DNA of 23,770 nucleotides from CAYSPU01 sp964432995 (lineage in GTDB: Bacteria > Verrucomicrobiota > Verrucomicrobiia > Limisphaerales > JAHDYP01): assembly GCA_964432995.1 (NCBI GenBank), contig CAYSPU010000068.1:1-23770 (forward strand), in the 5' to 3' direction. Shown here piece by piece: positions 14,514-23,468 of the stretch (position 1 is the stretch's first letter; every line of letters begins with the position of its first letter). The position numbers and the translations under genes are program-made. Under the pieces are notes generated by a model. That model saw only the letters and a list, made by a program, of their open reading frames with translations, made no database searches and was not told where the DNA came from.

Positions 14514-16243
14514 GGGCGGGCGGTGGCTGGAGGCGGAGCCGGTGCTGGTCCGTCTTGGGGTTCCACGACTGTCAGGAAGCGATCGATACCGGTGTCGCGG
14601 ACGGTCTGGCGGGTGCCGCTGGGCCAACGGATTTCGAGTTCCTCGACCGTCGATTCGGAGCCGAGGCCGAAGTGGATGCGGGGGTCGCCTTGGGAAAGGA
14701 AGCCGGTGGGACAGAGGGCTTCCTTGCGGAGGATGCGGTTTCCGGTCTTCAGAGCGAGGAGGGCGCCGTAGCCGCTGCGGGTGCTGCGGGTGCCACGGAG
14801 GCTGACGGTGAGCCAGTGATTGCGGGCGGGGTGCCGATTCTTCAGGAGCGCCGGCCGGTCTCCGAGGATCGTGACCAGAAGATCCATGCGCCCGTCGTTG
14901 TCGAAATCCAGCGGGGCGCTGCCGCGACCTTGGATTCGCTGGGCGAAGAACGTTCCGCCGGCAGTGGAAGCGTCGCGGAAGCGGGCTTCCCCCTGGTTTT
15001 CCAGCAAGAGGCTGACGGATCCCGGGAAAGTGAAGGCGTCGCCGTTGGCAACGAAGAGATCCAGGTCGGCGTCGTTGTCGAAGTCCAGGAAACACCCGCC
15101 CCAGCCGACGTAGCGTTGGGTGAGAAGACCAAGGCCGGAGGCCCACATGCGGTCTTCGTAGAACCCCTTGGGGCTGCGGATGTAGATCGAGCCGTAACCC
15201 AGACGGGTGACGAACAGATCGGGGAGGCCGTCCCCGTTGGCATCGCCGATGGCGGCGTTCATCGAGCCGCAGGCCTCGCCGATCGAGTTGTAGGCGACAC
15301 CGGCGGTCTCGCCGACGTCGCGGAAGCGCCCGTGGCCGTCGTTGATCCAGAGCATGTTCGGGGTGTCGTCGTTGGACACATAGATGTCGGTGTCGCCATC
15401 ACAGTCGGCATCGAAGGCGGAGACGGACATGGCGCGGTGGCCGGGGACGTGGATGCCGGAGGAGACGCTGACGTCTTCGAAGGTGCCGTCGCCCCGGTTG
15501 CGGTAGAGGACGTTCGGTTCGCCGGCGTAGGCCAGTGGCCCGGGATAGGCGCCGGGGTTCTGTTCGGATTCGGCCGCGGGGATGTAGCGCAGGTAGTTGG
15601 CGACGAAGAGATCGAGCCAGCCGTCGCGGTCGATGTCGAGGAAGACAGCGGAGATGCCGGTGCCGGGGTCGCCCACGCCGGCCGAGGCGGATACATCCTC
15701 GAAGGTGCCGTTGCCGCGGTTCCGATAGAGGACGTTCCGGCCGACGTTCACCACATAGAGGTCGGTGTGACCGTCGTTGTCGAAGTCGCCCGCCGTCACG
15801 GCGCTTCCGAAACCGGCGCCCTCGAGGCCCGCCACCCGGGTGCGGTCTTCGAAAGTGCCGTTGCCGCGGTTGCGATAGAGGCGGTTGGGATGGCGCACCA
15901 TGCCGTGGGACGGCGCCGTCACGTTCTCGAGCGGACCCCAGTTGACGAAGAAGAGGTCCATCCAGCCGTCGTTGTCATAATCCAGAACAGCGGCCCCGGA
16001 GCCGTTCGAAAGCAGGATGTTGGCGATGCGGTCGTGGCAGAACTGGTGGACGAAGTCGATCCCCGCCGTACGGGTGACATCGGCGAACCAGTCTCCCTCG
16101 CCGGCCGGAACGGGTGGCAGCGGACGGCGCACCGGTGGAGGAGCGGCCGCGCAGCAGAGAACGGCCGCCAATCCGGCAGCCAGAAGACCCGCCGCGGATC
16201 TTCCGCGGCCCGTTCCGTGGCGCAGAATGCGAATCGGATTCAT
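14510..16243 (-). CDS. Exported FG-GAP/VCBS repeat protein with ASPIC/UnbV domain (CRTAC1 family)
   Basis: This 577-aa protein has a signal peptide (about 1-34, core AAGLLAAGLAAVLCCAAA). Seven calcium-loop FG-GAP repeats follow, with motifs such as DYDNDGWMDLFFVN (88), DFDNDGHTDLYVVN (153), DIDRDGWLDLFVAN (203), DADCDGDTDIYVSN (278), DANGDGLPDLFVT (334), DFDNDADLDLFVAN (387) and DFDNDGRMDLLVT (446), each spaced by 'LYRNRGNGTFEDV'-type strands; together these form an integrin-like beta-propeller. The C-terminus (about 485-560, HWLTVSLRGTRSTRSGYGA and EELEIRWPSGTRQTV) is the ASPIC/UnbV domain. Function is not established; such proteins are abundant in Verrucomicrobiota and Planctomycetota and usually neighbour TPR proteins. 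GGAAGTGA precedes the ATG. It overlaps the haem gene downstream. Confidence 0.92.
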   Translation of the reverse strand: MNPIRILRHGTGRGRSAAGLLAAGLAAVLCCAAAPPPVRRPLPPVPAGEGDWFADVTRTAGIDFVHQFCHDRIANILLSNGSGAAVLDYDNDGWMDLFFVNWGPLENVTAPSHGMVRHPNRLYRNRGNGTFEDRTRVAGLEGAGFGSAVTAGDFDNDGHTDLYVVNVGRNVLYRNRGNGTFEDVSASAGVGDPGTGISAVFLDIDRDGWLDLFVANYLRYIPAAESEQNPGAYPGPLAYAGEPNVLYRNRGDGTFEDVSVSSGIHVPGHRAMSVSAFDADCDGDTDIYVSNDDTPNMLWINDGHGRFRDVGETAGVAYNSIGEACGSMNAAIGDANGDGLPDLFVTRLGYGSIYIRSPKGFYEDRMWASGLGLLTQRYVGWGGCFLDFDNDADLDLFVANGDAFTFPGSVSLLLENQGEARFRDASTAGGTFFAQRIQGRGSAPLDFDNDGRMDLLVTILGDRPALLKNRHPARNHWLTVSLRGTRSTRSGYGALLALKTGNRILRKEALCPTGFLSQGDPRIHFGLGSESTVEELEIRWPSGTRQTVRDTGIDRFLTVVEPQDGPAPAPPPATARP

Positions 16244-16358
16244 GGTCACTTCCGGCGGCGCATTCTGCCGATCCGAAGGCGCCGGGCAAGCCTCGAGGGG
16301 CACCGCAACAGCCTGAGGGACACCCGCTGGGCCGCGATGCCGGACTTCGGGCCGCGGA

Positions 16359-19300
16359 CTACGGCGCGAGTTGGTGCCTGGCCCAGACGTGGCTGCGATT
16401 GAGCCGCACTGCCTGCTCAAACTCGGCGCGCGCCCGCTGGCGGTCGCCCTGCCCCAGGTAGCCCAGGCCCAGGGTGTAGTGAGCGGCCGCCGCTCGTGTT
16501 TGCCGCGTCTCCTGCTCGCCGAACTTGGCGAAGAAATCGGACGACTCGCCGTGGGCCAGATCCCGGGTTCCCCTCTCAACCAGTTGGGCGAAGAACTTCG
16601 CGGCTTGCTCGGTTTCGCCGAGCCTCTGGTGGCAGAGGGCCTGGTAGAATCGCGTTTCCGCCCAGCCCTCCGTCCCGGATTGCGCTGCGGCTGCCGCGAA
16701 GGATTGGCGGGCGGCCTCGGTCTGTCCCAGAGCCTCGTGGGCGAGCCCGACATGGTAACCAACCTGCGCTGCCCGCCGGTCATTCTTCGGGCGGCCCACC
16801 GAGAGGTTCTCGGGATACTCGGACGCCTTCTGGAAGTGATGGAGCGCAGTAGCGGCGTCCTTCGCCCGCAAGCGCTCGATCCCCCGAAGCAGATGGGCGT
16901 CCACATAGACATCGTGGATTTCGCCACCGCCTTCGCGGACGGCGAAGAAATTGGTGGTGAGGTGGCCGATGGCGGCTCCGGAGTGACCGCAGAGCACCTG
17001 GAGGGCGATGAGGCGGGTGAAGCTCTCCATGCGCCGGCGAGCGACGGACTGGTGTTGTTCGAGCAGGGCGAGCCGGCGTTGCGGGTCGGTGTTCGCCAAC
17101 TCGTAGAGTTGGTCGAGCTCAAGGAACCAGCGCGGGTCGCGGGCTTGGCGGGCGATGGCGGTTTCGTAGCAGGTGACGGCGTTGGTGAGGTCGTTTCTGG
17201 CCCGGTAGTAACCCCACCCCAGATTCCGGTGCGCGGCGGCGAGGGAATCGTCCAGCGCCCGGGCGCGCGTCCAGCAGTCCATGGCCAACTCCGGTTGCAG
17301 GTCGTAGTAGAGATTGCCCAGATAGTACTGGGCGCGAGCGTCGTTGGGTTGCATCCGGAGCGCCGCCTGCAGCACGTCGGCGGTCTCGAGGCGGAAGGGA
17401 AAGCAGTAGTCCACAGGGCACTCTGCCCCCTGGGCGTAGTGGGCGGCAGCTCGGGGGGGTGCGCCTTTCTGTTCCTCGAGGTATCCGAGGTAGTAGTGCA
17501 CCAACGGGTAGCTGGAGGCAAAGGGCAGGCGCGCCTCGACTGGGCGGCGCAAGACATCCATCGCCTCGTCCCATAGTCCCCACTGCAGATAGTCCGTCGC
17601 CAACTCGAGGTAGGATTCCACCTCGTCCCGCATGCGCACCTCGAGGCTGCGGCGGTCGGAACGGCTGGACGCGCGCCGCGCCGGACGGGTCCGGGCGAGG
17701 TCGCGCTCGTTGGCGGCCAGGAAGTCGAGCGGGTCGATCTCGAGCGCGCGGGCGGCAACGACCGCCGCTTCTTTGGTGCGTCCCAGTCTCCGCAGCAGGG
17801 CGGCCTCGAGCCCGAGGGCCTTGGTGTTCCAGGCGCCGGTCCGCAGCGCATCCCGCACCTGTTCGAGAGCCAGGGCGAACTCGCCGCGCCGACACGAGAT
17901 GCCCGCCACCTGGAGGATCGCCGCCGTGTGGAACGCCGCGTCCCACGACGCCCGGTAGAACTGGTCGTAGGCCTCGTCGAACCGATGTTGCCCCGCCAGC
18001 GCAAGCCCCAGGTAGTAGTGCGCGGCAGCGTCCTCGGGGCGCGTGTATTCGGCCGTCACTCGAGTCAGCGCGGTCCGGCCGCGCTGCTCGGCCTCGGCGT
18101 ACCGACCGCGCCGCAGGGCGTGTATCGCCAACTGCGTGTTCGCCCGGGAATCGCCGGGATCGCGGCGCACGACCTCTTCATAGTAGGGCGCGGGGTCAAC
18201 GGAGGGATTGTGGATCTGTTCGATGCGCAGGCCGGTCAGGTAAAGCTCGTCCGTCGAGGGGATATCCTTGGGCAGCGGCGGCGGGGTCACGCGCGGCGGC
18301 AACGACTCGACCGGCTGGCGGTCGATCGGCTGGTAGGCGATGATCTCGCGGCCATCGGCGTCCACCAGTGACGCGTGCAACTCGGTCGCGCGCGTGCCCG
18401 CGGGAACAGGGATCTCTCGGCAGAACGGTTTCGCCGGCGCGAGGTTCGCCGTCTCGTCCAGAAGCGTGCGCTTGCCGCTGCGGAGGAGGACCCGGGCCTG
18501 CCGCATCGCAGCGGTGGGATGGAAGCCGACCCAGGCCATGCCGTTCGTGCGCAGCTCGAGGTTCACGGCGGCGTCGCGGTTGGCGTTCTTGAATCCGCCG
18601 ATGTCGCGCACCGGATACCAGAGCTGCTGGAAGCTCTTCACCTCGCCCGGCTGGATCCAACTGTAGTCCGGTTGATTGTCCGAGAAGGCGCCGACCATCA
18701 GCTCCGCGTAGGGGCCGTCGTCGTCGGTGAGGACCTTGTCCCAGGCGCGGCCTTCGGGGCCGGTCCCCCATTCCCAGAGTTTGGCCCCGCCGACGATCTG
18801 ATGTCGGCCCACGTGAACGACCCCCGCCTGCCGGCCGTGGTCATAGCCGCCCATGAAATCCTCGGCGAGGTCCCAGGCAAAAAAGGAGACCGGATTGACG
18901 TGATTCCGCCACCAGCTCAGGTCCACGCCGTGGTAGTCCACCCCGCGGTAGCGCGTCTGCGAGATGGGCCACTGAGTGAAGTCGATCTTCGAGTGATACG
19001 TCGCCACCTGAACGCTGGGAGGGAAGAGGATCTGGTAATCGTCGTTCACATGGACGGCGACGTTGGCCCAGTAGAGGATCGAGTGCGGGAGCGGCGTCCG
19101 GTTGAAGAACTTGCCGTTCACCTCAAGGTAGGAACGGTCGGGATGAAGCGTGATCCCAATCAACCAGCGCATGCGGTGCCGGCGCTCGGTCTCGCCGATC
19201 CAGATGGTCTTGCTGCCGTCCGGGCTCTCGGTGATGGTGTGGTCGACGGTCATGAAGGTGGTGTTGCGGTGGTGGTGGAAGGCGCACCACTCGATGCCGC

Positions 19301-19745
19301 CCGAAATCCAGGCGCCCAGCATGCCAATCAGCGCCGGTTTGATGACGTGCTGCCGATAGAAGAACGGATAGCCGTTGCTCTTGTCCGTGCCTTCGAACAA
19401 GCGCCCGCCGATCTCCGGGAGCACGACGATGCGGAGGTAGTCGTTCTCGAGCCGCAGCGATTGGTAGGTCCGGTTGGTCTTCACGTGCAGCAGATGATCC
19501 TGCAGCGCGTAGGGATAGACCCGGCGCTGCGCCCCCTGATACGACTCCTGCGTGTAGAAGATCGGGTTCGGATCCGGCGCGCCCATTTCGTAGGTGGGCA
19601 GAACCAACGGTTCGGCGACGGCCTCGACGCGTCCCGCCCGGGCGGAGAACGCGGAAAGCAAGGTGGCAGAAAGCAAAAACACCCACGCGCCCCGCAACCC
19701 CCGGCCGTCGCGGTTGGTGGATGGTGGATGGTGTCGGGAGATCAC
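16359..19745 (-). CDS. Exported DUF5107 and TPR-repeat protein
   Basis: This 1128-aa protein starts at a GTG (19745) and carries a signal peptide (core GAWVFLLSATLLSAFSARA). The N-terminal region (about 50-400) fits DUF5107: LRLENDYLRIVVLPEIGGRL, WISGGIEWCAFHHHRNTTFM, WANVAVHVNDDYQILFPP, AWDLAEDFMGGYDHGRQAG. It is a galactose-mutarotase-like beta-sandwich found in carbohydrate-related proteins. A linker near 480-520 leads to an array of tetratricopeptide repeats to the end (for example DAAAHYYLGLALAGQHRFDE, NDARAQYYLGNLYYDLQPEL, AHYTLGLGYLGQGDRQRARA). It probably binds glycans or partners in the periplasm. It is 115 bases upstream of the FG-GAP gene on the same strand, so likely the first gene of that operon. 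AGGAA lies about 10 bases before the GTG. Confidence 0.9.
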   Translation of the reverse strand: MISRHHPPSTNRDGRGLRGAWVFLLSATLLSAFSARAGRVEAVAEPLVLPTYEMGAPDPNPIFYTQESYQGAQRRVYPYALQDHLLHVKTNRTYQSLRLENDYLRIVVLPEIGGRLFEGTDKSNGYPFFYRQHVIKPALIGMLGAWISGGIEWCAFHHHRNTTFMTVDHTITESPDGSKTIWIGETERRHRMRWLIGITLHPDRSYLEVNGKFFNRTPLPHSILYWANVAVHVNDDYQILFPPSVQVATYHSKIDFTQWPISQTRYRGVDYHGVDLSWWRNHVNPVSFFAWDLAEDFMGGYDHGRQAGVVHVGRHQIVGGAKLWEWGTGPEGRAWDKVLTDDDGPYAELMVGAFSDNQPDYSWIQPGEVKSFQQLWYPVRDIGGFKNANRDAAVNLELRTNGMAWVGFHPTAAMRQARVLLRSGKRTLLDETANLAPAKPFCREIPVPAGTRATELHASLVDADGREIIAYQPIDRQPVESLPPRVTPPPLPKDIPSTDELYLTGLRIEQIHNPSVDPAPYYEEVVRRDPGDSRANTQLAIHALRRGRYAEAEQRGRTALTRVTAEYTRPEDAAAHYYLGLALAGQHRFDEAYDQFYRASWDAAFHTAAILQVAGISCRRGEFALALEQVRDALRTGAWNTKALGLEAALLRRLGRTKEAAVVAARALEIDPLDFLAANERDLARTRPARRASSRSDRRSLEVRMRDEVESYLELATDYLQWGLWDEAMDVLRRPVEARLPFASSYPLVHYYLGYLEEQKGAPPRAAAHYAQGAECPVDYCFPFRLETADVLQAALRMQPNDARAQYYLGNLYYDLQPELAMDCWTRARALDDSLAAAHRNLGWGYYRARNDLTNAVTCYETAIARQARDPRWFLELDQLYELANTDPQRRLALLEQHQSVARRRMESFTRLIALQVLCGHSGAAIGHLTTNFFAVREGGGEIHDVYVDAHLLRGIERLRAKDAATALHHFQKASEYPENLSVGRPKNDRRAAQVGYHVGLAHEALGQTEAARQSFAAAAAQSGTEGWAETRFYQALCHQRLGETEQAAKFFAQLVERGTRDLAHGESSDFFAKFGEQETRQTRAAAAHYTLGLGYLGQGDRQRARAEFEQAVRLNRSHVWARHQLAP

Positions 19746-19840
19746 GGGGCGTTCCTACACTCGGCTTGGCGGACGGTCGAGCCCGGATTGGCATCCATGG
19801 GCCGCAAGAACGGACGGTCACCGAAGTCCTGCACGGGGGG

Positions 19841-19878
19841 GGATTAGCCGCAAAAAAGCGCAGAAGACACAAAAAGGG
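19841..19878. repeat. Possible short A-rich dispersed repeat
   Basis: GGATTAGCCGCAAAAAAGCG followed by CAGAAGACACAAAAAGGG is strikingly A-rich for this window and follows an 8-base G-run (19835-19842). From memory, similar 'GCCGCAAA..CGCA.A.AACACAAA' tracts recur between genes in some Verrucomicrobiota. There is only one copy here, so it is tentative. Confidence 0.3.
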
Positions 19879-19987
19879 AATCTCGGGAGCTGCTGACTGT
19901 GCACGCCGAGCTTCCGGCCCGGGGGTTATCGGGGCGGTTGGTCTTTCCGCTTCTCAGACCTGTGCCCGGGTCGTAGTCTGCTGGTGC

Positions 19988-20813
19988 ATGCTCGCCGGAT
20001 CCCGATCGACTCTCGCCATCGCGGCGATGTGTCTCCTGCATCCCGCGAGTGGCAACGCCGCACCCTCGAGTCGGCCGCCCGATCCAACCGTCCTCCGCAT
20101 CGAATGCCTGCGCGATGAGGCGAGCCCTGTGCGCGTGCATGAAGGGCTCGAGTTCCGTCTGCCGACGAGCCGCGAGTTCGTCCGGCCGGAGAACCGGCAC
20201 GAAGCCCGGCTCTGGCTCGAGATCACTGGTCCCTCAGGCCAGACGATTCGTCTGCCGGCCTTCCGCTACCAACCGCACGAATTCGCACGTCGGCCGTCCG
20301 GCGGACGCGACCGGGAATGGGTCTATCCGACTGGTCCGGCCGAGTGGCGCGCCCGATTCGCCCCCCGCGAACCCGGCCGGCACCGCGATGTTCTGGTGGT
20401 GGGAGAAGTTCGATCAGATGGACGCTTACCGACACTACCGGCCGCTGGCCAGGTTTGTTGGCGAAATCCCGTTTCTTGCCAGACAACTGCAACCCATCAC
20501 CACCACCACGCAGCCCCAGCGGTGTCGAGTCCTTGCCTGGCAATCACCAGACACGGTGGACGGCTGGATCATCCATCCCGACGCGGCTTGGTATCGGCAG
20601 GTGGTCGAGGCGCAGCCGCCGCCGCGCGTCACCGGCGAGCGCTTGACGCTGACCGGGCTCGCGGCGGGCCCGCACGAGATCCGGTGGTTCGACCCGTGGT
20701 CCGGCGAGTTCACGGGGCAACCCACGACCATCGCCACCGCCGGTGACCGCCTGGAAGTCGCGATTCCCTCCTGCACTCGGGATATCGCCTTCCGCATTCG
20801 GTGCCAGCCGTAG
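19988..20813 (+). pseudogene. DUF5060 glycoside hydrolase with deleted catalytic domain and frameshift
   Basis: The ATG at 19988 opens a signal peptide (MLAGSRSTLAIAAMCLLHPA) and a DUF5060-like N-terminal beta-sandwich: VHEGLEFRLPTSREFVRPEN, WLEITGPSGQTIRLPAFRY, and WRARFAPREPGRH near 20385. The frame then changes. The next frame gives AMFWWWEKFDQMDAYRHYRP, LARFVGEIPF and a C-terminal sandwich (LTLTGLAAGPHEIRWFDPWS, VAIPSCTRDIAFRI) ending at 20813. These are the two ends of a DUF5060-type glycoside hydrolase (usually 550 aa or more): the '(W)WWxxxxxxYxxxxxLARF' segment normally follows the TIM barrel. About 300 catalytic residues are missing at the junction near 20380-20395. It is therefore an inactive remnant. 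Confidence 0.8.
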
Positions 20814-21308
20814 GCAGCGGCGCTCCGATCGCGGCTCGTCTCCCGCCCGCCATAGTCCCGCGGCGGCGGGACGGAGGCGGCTTACGCAGCCGAAGGTGTC
20901 AGGCGTGTTCGGCGCGCGCCCGGAGGTCGCGCCCTACCATCGGCGTCTGCGGTAGACGGTAGGGCGACCTCTCCGAGGGCGCCGCCGGAGTGTGGAATCC
21001 GGGTACCCTTTGCGGCTCTTCGCGTCCTGCTTCTGTTCAACCCAACCGGCACCGTGATGCTCGACGAAGGTGGCGACAAGGGCTATGCGAAAAGCTGAAC
21101 CGATCCGGCGTAGGTGTGGATTCTACACTTCGAGAACGACAGGTCCCGAGACCAGACCCGCCGAACCAGGATCGGTGGATACCGCTTGTCGAATGACCCG
21201 AAAGTTGGCAGCGGGCGGACGCCCCCGGTATGGGGAAAAGTACGTGTTTTGCGGAGGGCGGCGGCGATCCCCGTCAGCCTGCCTCCCGGCTACTCTTCCA
21301 GAGTCCCT
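20814..21308. other. Intergenic region upstream of the ppk1 3' end
   Basis: About 495 bases with no supported gene. It contains the facing half-copies of the GTAGGGCG element (20893-20987). From there to the ppk1 stop, nothing in either strand looks like a conserved protein; the open frames are short or antisense to ppk1. Confidence 0.5.
20893..20987. repeat. Two facing half-copies of the GTAGGGCG element forming a hairpin
   Basis: The right half (20893-20937) ends CCCGGAGGTCGCGCCCTAC. After 21 bases the left half (20959-20987) begins GTAGGGCGACCTCTCCGAGG. The two are inverted relative to each other and can pair over about 25 bases with mismatches. This tail-to-head arrangement is what the junction of two adjacent full elements would look like if their outer parts had decayed. 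Confidence 0.75.
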
Positions 21309-23468
21309 TCAGGCCGACTTGCGTGGATTCGGCCGCGGGGCGAGCTGGACCGCCGGATACCTGGTCTTGGGCTTCCGACTCCGTCGCCCCCCGCGCGACT
21401 GCTCCAACGCCTGGGCGATGAACTCGTTCTGGCTGTCGCAGGCCACCACTCCCGGCGCGCGCCGCGGGATGTGGTAACGACCGTCTGCCGCCATCTGACG
21501 GGCCTTGACGTTGTCGGCCAGTTGCAGGTCCAACAGCTCGCGCCGAATCCGGTCGCGCAGGATCCCGTCTTCGATGGGGAACACGACTTCGATCCGGCGG
21601 AAGAAGTTGCGCGGCATCCAGTCGGCGCTGCCGATGAAGATCTCGGGCTGGCAGCCGTTCTCGAAGTAGAAGATGCGGCTATGCTCGAGGAACCGGCCGA
21701 CAATGCTGCGCACCCGGATCCGCTCGCTGACGCCGGGAACGCCGGCCCGGAGGCAGCAGATGCCGCGCACGATGAGGTCGATTTCGACCCCCGCCTCGCT
21801 GGCGTCGTAGAGCGCCTCGATAATGTCGCGGTCGACCAGCGAGTTCATCTTGGCGATGATGCGGGCCGGGACTCCGCGACGGGCATTGGCGGTTTCCCGT
21901 TGGATCCTATCGAGCATGCGGCGGTGCAGGTCGAAGGGAGCGACCAGCAGCTTGCGGGTCCCCTGGAACTGGCAGATGCCCGTCAGCAGGTTGAACAGGT
22001 TGGTGGCGTCCTCCCCGAGATCCGGGCGGCAGGTGAGCAGGCCGAGGTCGGTGTAGATGCGCGCCGTGGAGGGGTTGTAGTTGCCGGTCCCCAGGTGCAG
22101 GTAGCGCCGGATGCCGTCCCGATCCCGGCGCACCACGAGCGTCACCTTGCTGTGAATCTTGTAACCCACCAGGCCGTAGACCACGTGGACCCCGTTGGCC
22201 TCGAGCTTGCGCGACCATTCGATGTTGTTGGCCTCGTCGAACCGCGCCCGGAGTTCCACCACGGCGGTGACCTGTTTCCCGTTCTCCACCGCCTTCATGA
22301 GGGCGCCGACGATCCGCGTGTCGCCGCCGGTGCGGTACAGGGTCTGTTTGATGGCGAGCACGTTCGGGTCGTTGGCCGCCTGCTCGAGCAGGTCGATCAC
22401 GCTGGTAAAACTGTCGTACGGATGGTGCAGGAGGATGTCCCGCTCCCGGATGGCGGCAAAGAGATCCGCCTGCTCGCGCAACGCCTCGGCCACCGGCGCC
22501 ACGAACGGCGGATCCCGCAGCTCCGGCGAATGATCCCCCTCGTAGATCGTCATCAGCCGGTTCGGGTTGAGCGGGCCATCCAATTCATACAGGTCGTCTT
22601 CCTCGAGTCGCAGCGTGCGGAGCAGCGCGTGGACGATCTCCCGCGGGCAACCCCGCTCGACTTCGAGGCGGACGGCGTCCCCCTTGCGCCGGTTGTGCAG
22701 CTCGCGTTCCACCGCCTTGAGCAGGTTGGCAATCTCCTCCTCGTCGATATACAGCTCGCTGTTGCGGGTCACCCGGAACAGCCAGCAGCCCAGAATCCGC
22801 GTGCCGGGAAACAGGTCCGCCAGATAGTGTCCGATCAGCTTCCCCAGGAACATGTAGTCGCGGCGGGAATCCTCGCGCGGCAACCGCACCAGCCGCGGCA
22901 GCACGCGCGGCACCTGGACCACGGCCAGATGCCGGAGCCGTTCCTTGCCTTTCTGGAGTTCGATCTGGACGATCATGTTCAGCGACTTGTTCAGCAACTG
23001 GGGGAAGGGGTGGGCCGGGTCGATGGCCAGGGGGGTGAGCACCGGCCGAACCTCCGACCGATAATACCGCTCCAGCCACCGGTGGTCTTCCTTCGACATC
23101 TGGCCCAGGTCGAGAAACCGGATCCCGTTCTCCGCCAACGCCGGCACCAGCTCGTCCCGCCAGCACGCATACTGCCGCCCCACCATCGCCCGCACCCGCT
23201 TCACCACCGCCCGATACGTCTCCGTCGCCGTCAGACCGTCCACACTCCGCTCCACCACGTCGCTCTCGATCTGCTGCTTCAGGCCCGCCACCCGCACCTC
23301 GAAGAACTCGTCCAGGTTCGAGCTGACAATGCAGAAGAACTTCACCCGCTCGAGCAGGGGTGTCTCCGGATTCAGCGCCTCTTCCAGGACACGCTGGTTG
23401 AACTCCAACCAGCTCAGCTCCCGGTTCAGGAAGTGCCCCGGCTCGAACGCTGTCGTCGCATGCTTCAT
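21309..23468 (-). CDS. ppk1: Polyphosphate kinase 1
   Basis: This 719-aa enzyme polymerises the gamma-phosphate of ATP into inorganic polyphosphate through a phospho-histidine intermediate. It has the four-domain PPK1 layout: N domain (FLNRELSWLEFNQRVLEEA at 13-31, SNLDEFFEVRVAG at 50-62), head domain (about 110-310), and two PLD-like catalytic domains. Key residues are in place: His439 in YKIHSK (equivalent to E. coli His435, the phosphorylated residue), His458 in YLHLGTGNYNP (equivalent to His454), and His595 in LEHSRIFYF (equivalent to His592). Length is typical (about 690-720). The last 30 residues are basic. It appears monocistronic; no ppx follows within the window. The ATG at 23468 starts at the usual place. 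Confidence 0.96.
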   Translation of the reverse strand: MKHATTAFEPGHFLNRELSWLEFNQRVLEEALNPETPLLERVKFFCIVSSNLDEFFEVRVAGLKQQIESDVVERSVDGLTATETYRAVVKRVRAMVGRQYACWRDELVPALAENGIRFLDLGQMSKEDHRWLERYYRSEVRPVLTPLAIDPAHPFPQLLNKSLNMIVQIELQKGKERLRHLAVVQVPRVLPRLVRLPREDSRRDYMFLGKLIGHYLADLFPGTRILGCWLFRVTRNSELYIDEEEIANLLKAVERELHNRRKGDAVRLEVERGCPREIVHALLRTLRLEEDDLYELDGPLNPNRLMTIYEGDHSPELRDPPFVAPVAEALREQADLFAAIRERDILLHHPYDSFTSVIDLLEQAANDPNVLAIKQTLYRTGGDTRIVGALMKAVENGKQVTAVVELRARFDEANNIEWSRKLEANGVHVVYGLVGYKIHSKVTLVVRRDRDGIRRYLHLGTGNYNPSTARIYTDLGLLTCRPDLGEDATNLFNLLTGICQFQGTRKLLVAPFDLHRRMLDRIQRETANARRGVPARIIAKMNSLVDRDIIEALYDASEAGVEIDLIVRGICCLRAGVPGVSERIRVRSIVGRFLEHSRIFYFENGCQPEIFIGSADWMPRNFFRRIEVVFPIEDGILRDRIRRELLDLQLADNVKARQMAADGRYHIPRRAPGVVACDSQNEFIAQALEQSRGGRRSRKPKTRYPAVQLAPRPNPRKSA

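Noticed and set aside
16244..18004. Upstream extension of the FG-GAP reading frame to about 1164 codons
   Set aside because: The extension is an out-of-frame shadow of the TPR gene. The signal peptide and ribosome site place the true start at 16243.
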